Shown: in pieces, positions 56,401 to 64,000 of the stretch | Layout of the letters: every line of letters begins with the position of its first letter | Numbering within the stretch: position 1 is the first letter of the stretch | Source of the DNA: Alectoria sarmentosa | Lineage: Eukaryota > Ascomycota > Lecanoromycetes > Lecanorales > Parmeliaceae | Assembly (NCBI GenBank): GCA_009733775.1 | Contig: WOGZ01000183.1 | Location: 1 to 64,000, forward strand | Direction of reading: 5' to 3' | DNA length: 64,000 nucleotides | Translations under genes and position numbers: made by a program | The notes under the pieces: generated by a model | What the model saw: only the letters and a program-made list of their open reading frames with translations | Database searches by the model: none | Told to the model about the DNA's origin: nothing

Positions 56401-56970
56401 TACCCCTCTCCCGTATGGCGAGTTAAAGGCGACTTTGGAGTGGGCGGTGATTCAGGCGCCTGGGTCATCGATAACGCAACTGGTGGAGTGTGCGGCCATG
56501 TAACTGCCTACTCCGAGTTCGGCCAGTACGCTACAATTGCACCAATGGAGGTCATGCTCCATGATATGGAGCAAACACTAGGGGCGAGTGTGGCTCTGCC
56601 GCCGACACATCACGGGGCTACAGCCACCTCAGTCATGTCGTTCAAAAACCAAATCGTTACGAATGAACCACAATGGATCAAAGACAAGGGAAAGAATCCT
56701 ATCGACTGTGACAGCTACCGGCGTCAAAGCATCGACTTCAATGACGATTCGGGTAGCGAGCCGGGGACTACTGACCCAATAAGCCCACCCCTTGCAACTT
56801 CACCACCAGCATCATCGCACCATCAGATGGCGGATCTCAGCCTTGACGAAGTCGCAAAGAAATGGAATAGGGAGCAAGGGAAGAGGAACAGTAGGGGTGG
56901 CAGCCCCATCAAAGGCAAAGGATTCGGGGAGCCAGTGCAGATGGGAGACAGCGTTCAGGCAAGGTGCTGA
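53452..56970 (+). CDS. HeLo-domain / pseudokinase / trypsin-like protease fusion protein
   Basis: A single exon of 1172 residues. Residues about 1-110 resemble the HeLo (prion-inhibition and propagation) domain, with LHLKLRIQKDRLVAWGLEW. A disordered linker leads to a kinase-like domain (about 270-580). It has HRNINSSNVVF at 404-414 in place of HRDxKxxN, lacks a DFG (SFDT instead), and keeps DIYSLGLILLEVGLW, so it is a pseudokinase of the type fused to HeLo domains in fungi. The C-terminal part has a serine-protease fold: GGIVLVNGEAHGMSVHHM (His788 or 789), VDWVLFK (Asp911) and GGDSGAWVID (Ser1001). The triad is complete, and an acidic insert (about 830-890) separates His from Asp. HeLo domains make membrane-lytic cell-death modules in Podospora HET-S; the combined architecture suggests a sensor-type regulator with a proteolytic output. 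No STAND domain is present. Confidence 0.85.
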   Translation: MELIRTAHALLPRRLTQMYVDTKRSYEQVVQANITNPQLSSLHLKLRIQKDRLVAWGLEWADSKADQTGDIDGSLDRAGISDLVASIMSSIRELLDEAERIQPRSRPQLHGGYPVDKAGMLFSPTNQWTSIDLARLEDIVKDITTSIDTLCDLSRSQEILRQGSTSQNDKRSTGQSEKQPSNAVFNPGKSGVSQAQVSLENATTAGKESIPSTWPQVAVSTRIDPSKLRFPVVRQTTESSPPSYENIANKSDDRVFACLLDVLPSNTPLNQSEGKPVLLDYGFIQDADPETGRLSSLRRYEELCLALDHKSDEARSRYTGTMRLLGWFVDPHRRRYAFVYEVPGPASLSIRELDQRHSPQSLLSFLQHAADAVSNNMPCLEDRFRLAFRLALSLLHIHAKGISHRNINSSNVVFVNEVRPTDANSMPWKEGAIRHPLLTSFDTCAEDTRAPHQESFISSIYRHPMAESGKRTAYMPAYDIYSLGLILLEVGLWMPIHQLWKAKYSLQTFKARLQTVYSKKLAGKCGNRYMRVVEYCLSSADARRPNQSATNQQSSDRQQPKLQTDFYWKALKPLERCCMIDDDDQPIVLPALFTSDPPEPLPVVSEAVSAPVPWQALKADSPTQPGHKVDLLVWSHNIPPPARTYFDTVMMPRLSRMLAKAINRWESYEIDVFMAGKTPETAKPTVLMVCSSILRAWKILQYVNQDKELFDIQVASGQITWSKKKKRRQRKAVAPEVSQITGRQPSRYQEKPTCGASIGCFVDEQHSEAVTFGGIVLVNGEAHGMSVHHMLQEDQEPDLSLDGLESLLADEMAILDISEDKLHDLECLRALDSDDSEMVEDANMGDLPGTMPGEGEHVIVTQPALDDVDENFFPDEDEMSDDHLVSHGLGNIHASSGLRRLTYGSVAHEVDWVLFKIHEERRVSTNTVEGGAKHCQAQGSYPSQVLKAETLGSLRVHAYGSTSGLATGTILPTMQQTKMPGRVYPSPVWRVKGDFGVGGDSGAWVIDNATGGVCGHVTAYSEFGQYATIAPMEVMLHDMEQTLGASVALPPTHHGATATSVMSFKNQIVTNEPQWIKDKGKNPIDCDSYRRQSIDFNDDSGSEPGTTDPISPPLATSPPASSHHQMADLSLDEVAKKWNREQGKRNSRGGSPIKGKGFGEPVQMGDSVQARC

Positions 56971-57242
56971 GACTGCTATCAGGGGCGTTTCTAGTTATAT
57001 GTAGGGTCTGCTACAGCTATATACCCAGTTCTTGGACTGCAGTTGGGCGAAACAATCGAGATGTTTTGTAAAGAGACGTACTCTTTTTGGAAATGTTCAC
57101 TTAGCTTTAGTATCTGACAATAGCATGTACGTGCTCAAATGAGGGCCTTCTTCATGGCTCGGCCCTCCTTGGATACCCTTTTTGACCCCAAGTCTTTTCC
57201 AAACATGGACAAACACTCCCATTCTCAACCACTCCATAGGTC

Positions 57243-58557
57243 TTACTCCCTAACAATCAAGCCCGCCATCCCCATCCCCGTCCCGACACACATACTCACG
57301 ACCCCCACCTCCCCCAATCCCCCTCCACCCATCTCGCTCAAAATCGTACTCACCATCCTGCCCCCCGTCGCCCCCAACGGATGCCCTAACGCTATAGCCC
57401 CACCCCGAGGATTGATCCTGCCCTCTTGCATCGCCTTCTCCAACCCTAGTTTCCTAATACAGTAAAGCGCCTGGCTCGCAAACGCCTCATTGATTTCCCA
57501 CACACTGACGTCCTCTTTCTTGAGTTCCAGTGATGAGAGGAGAGCGGGGATAGCGAAAGCGGGCCCAATCCCCATCTCATCCGGCGCGACGCCCACAACT
57601 GTTGCCCCAGCGAATTTCCCTATGATGGAAGAGGAGAGACCCAGGGCGTTGGCGGTCGAGCGACGCATCATGAGAGCTGCGGCGGCACCGTCGGAGATTT
57701 GAGAGCTGTTGCCTGCGGTTGTTGTGCCGATCTCTTTGAAGACGGGCTTGAGCTTAGCCATGGATTCTGTGGAGGCGTTGTGTCGGATACCATCGTCTTT
57801 GGTGATTTTGATGGTTTCGCTGGACTGAGGGGTGGGGCTGTCATCGCCTTCGCCTGGAGGATTTGTCACGGAGACCGGGACGATTTCTTTGTCGAAGAGG
57901 CCATCATTTTGTGCTTTAGATGCGCGACTATGTGATGCGGCAGCAAAGGCGTCCTGATCTGCTCTGTTAATTCTATATCTCTCAGCCACATTCTCACTTG
58001 TGATGCCCATGGGCATGATACAATCTCTGGCATCCTTCACCAGACTCTCCTTCAACTCAGGCCACAGCTGCGTTGGCACAGCTTTTGAACCGTAATTCCT
58101 CGTCATACTTTCCATGCCTGCGCCGATGCCCACGTCGATTCGACCTACCGCTATCGAATCGGCTATGGTAGTGATGGCTTGGAGGCTAGATGCGCAGGCA
58201 CGGTTGACGGTGTAGAGGGATGTGCTGGACGGGTAGCCGACGTGGTTGAGGGCCATACGGGCAGCTTTCGAGCCGCCGAGTTCCGAGAGAACGGTTCCGA
58301 CAGCAACATCTTGAATGGCGGAGGGTGGAACGTCTGGATTTTGGATGACCGTTGCGCGGAGGACCTGGCGATTTGTGAGTGAAGAGAGAAAATTGAGAAA
58401 GGAAGGGACCAACAGCAGCAAGCATTTGCTCTGGGTAGGCATTGCGAAGACCGCCTTTGTAAGATCTCGTTATGGGAGTGCGGAGAGCGGAGAGGAAGAC
58501 CACGTCATTCGGGGTTTTTTGAAGGATGTTCTTCAATCCATTTTGCATTTGTGCCAT
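57243..58557 (-). CDS. 3-ketoacyl-CoA thiolase (acetyl-CoA C-acyltransferase)
   Basis: Exons 58557-58414 and 58364-57243 join in phase 0 to 421 residues. The catalytic nucleophile is Cys105 in VNRACASSLQA. NEAFASQ, GHPLGATGGRM (His) and CVGTGMGMAG (second Cys) complete the site. It cleaves 3-ketoacyl-CoA in beta-oxidation. The N-terminus lacks a clear PTS2 and the C-terminus (GLIVRE) lacks a PTS1, so peroxisomal import is not shown. An upstream in-frame extension opens on no clear ATG with targeting features. It is divergent from PdxT with 237 bp between the ATGs. Confidence 0.93.
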
Positions 58558-58794
58558 TATGGTGGATGGTGGACGTAGAGAAGGCTCACTGAGACCACCA
58601 TGAGGGTATTCATGATCAAAGAAGACTCTTGAGGAAGTAATGGCAAAAGACGGAGATACCCATGTTAACGGGCACAACGGGATTTGCCCGCGGTTGTCGA
58701 AAGCGCACTATGTTGCAAGTGGAGCGGCCCGTCCTTATCTCCGGCGCAAGACAAAGATTCAGATTCCGAGGTGGTCCTGACTCACAAATACCAA

Positions 58795-59665
58795 ATGACA
58801 AGAAACATTGTGGTAGGCGTGCTCGCTCTGCAAGGGGCTTTTTACGAGCACTTCAAGCTTCTACAGAGAGCTTCCCCGGAAGTTGCCATCGACCAGGACG
58901 GAAAATGGGAGTTTGTGGAGGTTCGCACTGCACAAGAGCTAGAGAGATGTGATGCTCTCATCATTCCTGGTGGAGAGAGTACGACCGTCTCACTGGTCGC
59001 AGCTCGCTCGAATCTTTTGGAGCCCTTGCGAGACTTTGTCAAGCAAGTTCATCCATCTAATGACTTCTTATGATCTAGAACATAGCTGACTTCCGCTTGT
59101 TCATAGAGTACGTCGAAGACCGACCTGGGGCACCTGCGCTGGACTGATCCTGCTAGCCGAGTCCGCCAATCGTACGAAGAAAGGGGGTCAGGAGCTCATC
59201 GGTGGCTTGGACGTGAGAGTAAATCGTAACTATTTTGGGAGACAGACTGAGAGCTTCGAAGCTGAGCTGGCCCTGTCATTCCTCAGTACAAAAGACGGAA
59301 CAGGAGATGTGAAACCGTTCAATGGAATCTTCATCAGAGCGCCAGTGGTTGAGAAAGTATTGCCAGTGGTACGAGGAGAGCCGTCGAGTGAAAGAGGGTT
59401 TGACGAGACTGTCATTGCGCCATCCCCGAGTCTTGAAGGTGAGAGGAGGGAGCAATTCCTTGGGCCTGTGGAGGTCATGGCGACTTTGCCAGGTCGAAGT
59501 CGAACGCTCAGAGAAAAGGTCGGTGCAATGGGATTAGAGGACGAAGCTGGAGATATCATTGCTGTGAAACAGGGCAATGTTTTTGGAACGAGCTTCCATC
59601 CAGAGCTGACGGAAGATGCAAGAATCCATATATGGTGGCTGCAGCAAGTTAAAGACATGACCTAA
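58795..59665 (+). CDS. pyridoxal 5'-phosphate synthase glutaminase subunit (PdxT/SNO type)
   Basis: Two exons, 58795-59042 and 59107-59665, give 268 residues. The class-I glutaminase shows VVGVLALQGAFYEH, LIIPGGESTT, then across the junction WGTCAGLILLAES with the nucleophile Cys92, and FGTSFHPELTED with the His-Glu dyad. It supplies ammonia to the PdxS/SNZ synthase for vitamin B6. The intron begins GC (AA|GCAAGT), a perfect GC-AG donor, and ends at a TAG acceptor; it restores FVKVRRPTWG. Any GT donor nearby would break the frame. No synthase partner gene lies in the window. Confidence 0.93.
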
Positions 59666-59828
59666 TCCCAGGAAAAGGATGTGTTTTCTTGAAAAGCTCC
59701 AAGAATGAATGAAATCCCCTCTCTGTGACTGGTATCGTTCTAGATTATACAGCTCGGGAGAACCCTAGAGCTATGGCAGAAATGATCGAGATCACTGCTG
59801 TTGTTATACATATAACGACAAACCTATA

Positions 59829-60599
59829 CTACCTTCCTTTGCCGTACTCATCTTCCTCCTTTTGACGCTCATCCGCAATGGCACGGCCGTAGCCTCCTCG
59901 TCCTGGATCATACTCGTCGCGGTACTCGTCTCGAACCTGCCCACCAGATTTCCCTCGCCTAGAATAAAAGCGTCAATCAAGAGAGCTCCAAAAAGCAGAA
60001 TCTTCACCAAGTCGACCCACCCGTATTGCCTTCCCTCCTGGAAACCTGGATCCAGGTCTGTCCGTATGATGCGCTCATCCAGTTTGGTACCCCCTATATA
60101 TTTCATACAATCCAGCGCATCTTGATGGTTGTAGTATTCCACGAAGCAAAAGCCACAAGGAGTCTTGTGAAAGCGGTCCAGGCCCATGACAAGTCGCTTG
60201 ACTTCTCCACACCTGCCAGATTGAGCATGATCCTTTGAGCTGAGGCTTTGGAAGCTCATACTTAGCAAACAATTCATGTATCTGCTCCTCAGTAGTGTAG
60301 AATGACCTGCACCAAATAAGCCAAGGTAGACTCTGGCCGCCAAAGAGACCAAGTGCCTTCACATACAAATTGCCCACGTAGAGCGTCGCAGCATCCTTCA
60401 ATGGGTCCTCAGGTTCCTCAGGTGTCCTTTGTCGGCCGATGTCATCATCGTCCCGATCACGACCATACTTACGCTTCTTATTCTGGCAAACAAGGATATG
60501 GATTAGTCTCGTAGACAGCATTACAGGGGTGGACGATGTGCCTACCCTTCCCAGATAATACGCGCTGGGTTTGTCAAGCCTATCGACAGTAGTCTGCAT
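59829..60599 (-). CDS. CBC2: nuclear cap-binding protein subunit 2 (CBP20)
   Basis: Five exons, 60599-60546, 60482-60367, 60306-60262, 60212-60021 and 59958-59829, join in phase to 178 residues. The single RRM has [21 protein letters not shown] (RNP2) and PCGFCFVEYYNHQDAL (RNP1), followed by RTDLDPGFQEGRQYGRG for cap recognition and a Gly/Arg-rich tail. CBP20 pairs with CBP80 on the 5' cap and acts in splicing and export. An in-frame ATG 12 bases upstream is an alternative start. Four introns in 0.8 kb is dense for a fungal gene. It shares a 252-bp divergent promoter with NUP82. Confidence 0.93.
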
Positions 60600-60851
60600 C
60601 GCAGCTGGCATCGCGTCCTTACAGCTCACGCAGATGGTAGAGTAAAGACGTTGCGGAGAGCTGATTGGACTTTGGAGCTAGAGCTGCAGCGCTAGTGGAA
60701 AGCGCGCCGCGGTTGTCACACCGCGCCTTTTTTCTGGCGAATAAATATGGTGTTGATGAGCCGCAAACTTGCTATCTTTCTTTTAAGAAGGCGCTGCTGA
60801 CCTGTCTTTCCAGAGCCATTCTTCACGCTCTTCCGTGCTCGACCCTCCGCC

Positions 60852-63692
60852 ATGCCCAAAGTCCTTGCCTACACGCCCGAATGGCTGTCTAGAAACAATC
60901 CAGGGTACCAACTCTTCAACAACGCACAGCCTACGCAAAATCTGGTGCAAGCGAGGCAAACAGGCTCAATACAGCTAGAAAACGGTAGTGGTAGCAATAG
61001 TGATTATGTGGGACCAAACAAGACTATCGCCCGTCGTGGAGCGGAAATATTTACAGTCGTTGGAAAACACATTCGATGGGCAGACCTGGGCATGCTCAAA
61101 GAAAACTTTGAAGAGCAGAAAGCCACACCTACGAAAGCGCCTAAATCTACCGGACCAAGGACTGACACACAGATTGACAAAGACGGTCCCGAAGATGGCA
61201 GCTACAGGGTACGTGGACATCTTGGGAAGAGGAAAGGAAACTGGCTAAAAGCGGTCCACTCAGATTCTCTCAATTGCACTCGGCGAACCAATACGGCAGC
61301 TATCCATTTCTCCAAATGGTAATCTCCTCGCTATAGCTACAGCACATACGGTACACATTGCTCTACTACCAGATTCTTTCCACCTTGGACAATTACCCAA
61401 TGGGGCAATCAAACTCAAGGCTTTCGCCATCGGTCCTACCACACATGTGCTATCACAATCCCAAGTCGCCAGCATACTCTGGCATCCTTGCGGAGTAGCA
61501 GGAAACTGCCTTGTTACTATTACAGTCGACGCTGTTGTACGGCTTTGGGAATTCAATCGAGACAATCGTTGGTCGACGGATAGCCCCACACTGGCTATAG
61601 ATCTCAAGAAGCTTGTCGCGGGGTTTTCAGAAGATCAGGATTTTGCCCCGGGTAGAATAAGGAATAGAGCATTTTCTTTGGACTCTTTGGGAATGGAAGT
61701 TGCTTCTGCTTGTTTTGGAGGCAGTGGTTCGAGCCATGAGTCCGCGTGGTCCGCTACTACTTTGTGGTTCGCCATGAAAGGAGGCGATGTGTACGCGTTG
61801 TGTCCTCTTCTGCCCTCACATTGGCAACCACCGTCCACCCTCATACCATCCATCTCGACGGCTGTCGTAGGGAAGACCGCTTTGACCCAGGACAAAAGCC
61901 AATTGGGTTTGGAGGAGTCTCAGCAATACAACGACCAGCTTGAGTGGATTCGGGGAATAGATAGCCAGGACCCGACGATTGTGGAGAGAAAAGATGAATT
62001 TTCACCAGAAATCGAAGTCTTCAGCCGCCCAACCAACCCCGGCGCTATTCCAAGGCTGCAAGGGCCTTTCCAACTCTTTTCTGAAGACACATATGAAGAT
62101 CTCGAGCTATCCGATATTTACGTTGTTGCAGGAAGAATTGATGCTGAAGCACTTACAAGCGGTGATGACTCCGACTCTGAATTAGATTGGATGGACGAGC
62201 ACGGCGTTTCAGCGGCTGTGGTCTGCCTTACGACAAGAAGCGGTAGGGTCTATGTTTGTCTGGATCTGGAAGGAGTCGAAGGACAATGGCTACCTCGCAA
62301 GAAACCGAAGCGGTTGTCTGAACCTCTGAAAGAGCCCTATCTAATCGTTCTTGAGGGACTAGAAACGCTGAATTCTAGTGATTTACTTGACTTGGAATGG
62401 CCCACGTTCACTTTGGACGTGCAATCACGGTATTCATTCTTTATAACGCACAGCAAAGGTGTCTTCTTCTTCTCGCTCGATCCTTGGGTGCAAAGCCTCG
62501 AACAAGAGCTGCAAAGCAGCGAAAGTCTAGGCGCGCCTTTCCGCATGGATATAATCAAGAACGGACCTGGAACATTGAGAGAAAGAATGATGACTTTCAG
62601 CCATGAGCAATACTTGATATCCGATGCATCTGTCGCTACTTGCATAGTGCTCGAAATTTCTGATTTGGGTTACTTACTCTTGGCACCTGTCAATGGGGAA
62701 CCAAAAGCAGCAATCTTGGAGAAGCCTCCGCCTGAACCAGCAGTGCTATTTGAGGATGAAGTAGAAGAGGAGAGCTTCAAGTCCCTCCCAGATATGAACA
62801 CGCTTTCGCTTCGAGGTCCAGCAAGAGAAACCTACCAGGCACCACAGATATTCTCCAGAGGTTCTTCTTCTTTACCACGATTCTTTGACAAACAGGTCCC
62901 AAGCCGCCACCGACAATTAATGAAGGAACAGGTCCGCATGTCGACTGCCACACTAGACTTGATGACTTCAGCACATAGAGTCATCAGCAAAGAAACCCAT
63001 CTGTTAGGTGTCGCGGCTGCAGATCTATTCCGACGATGCGAGAGACTTCAAGACGAGCTGAGAGACCAGATCAGCCGGGCTAACGAAGTCGCTCACCGCA
63101 CTGAGGTGATCGTTGGCGAGGACGCTGATGAGTATGTAGGTAACACCACAGGCAAAGGTCATGCTACCCTAGATGAGCGGCTGCAGAGGGTACGAAGCAG
63201 GCACCAAGAGCTGGCCTCTCGGCACGAAAAGCTTCGAGAGAAATTCAGCAAAGCTGGAGAGGAAGTGAGCGGAAAGGAAAAGCTTTGGTTCGCGGAAGTC
63301 AAGAAGACGGCAGACTCTGTGGGAGTGGAAACGGAGAAGCCAATCCAAAAGCAAGACGATGAGGAAGAAGGCCAAGAGTCAGACGCAGAAACATTGCAGA
63401 GATACCAGGACGCCAGGGACCTGACAGCCGACCTTGTCGCAAGGGCTAAGAAGGCCGCAGAGCAAGGAGGTCACGAGCAGACGAACGGCGACGGCACGCA
63501 TGTGATACCGTCTGATCTACGCAAAGAGAGAGTCGCGAAGGTAATGAAGCTGTTGGAGCGAGAGTACGTTGACCTTTCAATTCCCTTACTCCCCTGAGAA
63601 TCCCGTCTTATTGACCCATGACTCTCAGATCCGCTCTCGTCGAAGCAGCCCAATCGCGACTCAACCGCCTGGCTGTATCATCTGTATCTTGA
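60852..63692 (+). CDS. NUP82: nucleoporin NUP82
   Basis: Exons 60852-61208, 61264-63563 and 63629-63692 join in phase to 906 residues. The N-terminal half is a beta-propeller starting at LAYTPEWLSRNNPGYQLF, with ILSIALGEPIRQLSISPNG across the first junction and VASILWHPCGV and AVVRLWEF as blade motifs. The C-terminal third (from about residue 640) is coiled coil with KEQVRMSTATLDLMTSAH and RLQRVRSRHQELASRHEKL, ending at ESALVEAAQSRLNRL from the last small exon. Nup82 anchors the cytoplasmic export platform (with Nup159 and Nsp1) at the pore. The last exon is easily missed; reading through without it gives a shorter C-terminus. Confidence 0.92.
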
Positions 63693-64000
63693 TCATCCCA
63701 GGAGCGCGCAGCCATGTCCTCGTCGGCTTGAACGGCCGTTTGCATTTAGATTTTGAGCGCCATACCGTAGCGAAGCACATCATTTTCTTGGAAAGCGTCA
63801 AGAACTTGTCCCAAGCTCAAGAAACCCTCTTCCAATCGTTCCATTCATTTTGCCTCGAATCGTGAAATCATCTCACGACATGCCATCAAGACTCCATTTT
63901 CATTCGCACAATCACCGCGAGTCTCTCTCCTCTACACCTTGGCCAGCCAGCCGGTATTTGCCCCCTCGTCAACCAACCCTCGTCACCAAAACTCAAATCT
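63693..64000. other. 3' flank of NUP82
   Basis: About 300 bases to the window edge. A plus-strand frame of 98 codons overlaps the NUP82 end and is not supported. CT-rich near the edge, possibly the promoter of a gene beyond the window. Confidence 0.4.

Noticed and set aside
1..64000. CRISPR arrays, rRNA genes, bacterial operons
   Set aside because: None seen; intron structure and gene families are eukaryotic. I also saw no clear tRNA cloverleaf, although a scan by eye is not exhaustive.

Overview
This window is nuclear DNA of a filamentous ascomycete (Pezizomycotina). Most genes carry short introns of about 45-80 bp with GT...AG ends and CTAAC/CTGAC-like branch sites. Typical families of the group are present: a CFEM-type Pth11-like receptor, a HeLo-domain protein, fungal CorA-like and YAT permease genes, and COQ11, YAF9, SYF2 and NUP82 orthologues. 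I cannot fix the class (Dothideomycetes, Leotiomycetes or other) from sequence alone. All exon boundaries given were read by eye, and the phase was checked across each junction where exons are listed.

Left part (1-32 kb) is gene-poor and accessory. It holds a weak zinc-finger-like locus, a CFEM/7-TM receptor, a 2.8 kb repeat-rich gap, a tail-to-tail pair of nucleotidyltransferase-fold genes, and a ~0.5 kb inverted-repeat element lying in a shared promoter. Next come a polyol dehydrogenase and a Gfo/Idh/MocA oxidoreductase (sugar or inositol metabolism), an amino-acid permease, a small three-exon orphan, a large protein kinase with a C-terminal extension, a CorA-like transporter, a large multi-pass membrane protein and an MFS monocarboxylate-type transporter.

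Middle (32-52 kb): a DEDDh exonuclease-fold protein, then a 4.5 kb region with no convincing gene. After it comes a compact housekeeping block: SYF2 (splicing), COQ11 (coenzyme Q), YAF9 (chromatin), a nitroreductase, IPK1 (inositol phosphate), an ECM15/UPF0045 protein, a GPI-type PLC-X protein, a Q-rich small protein and a broken LD-carboxypeptidase (S66) gene.

Right part (51.6-64 kb): a DUF952 protein, Mediator MED20, a HeLo-pseudokinase-trypsin-like protease fusion of 1172 residues (the most unusual gene here), a 3-ketoacyl-CoA thiolase, a PdxT/SNO-type pyridoxal synthase glutaminase with a GC-AG intron, cap-binding CBC2 and nucleoporin NUP82. CBC2 and NUP82 are divergently transcribed from one short promoter; both serve nuclear mRNA export.

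The strongest leads are the tripartite HeLo/pseudokinase/protease, the inverted-repeat element between two divergent genes, the S66 pseudogene that lost its nucleophile segment and gained an in-frame stop, and two GC-AG introns.
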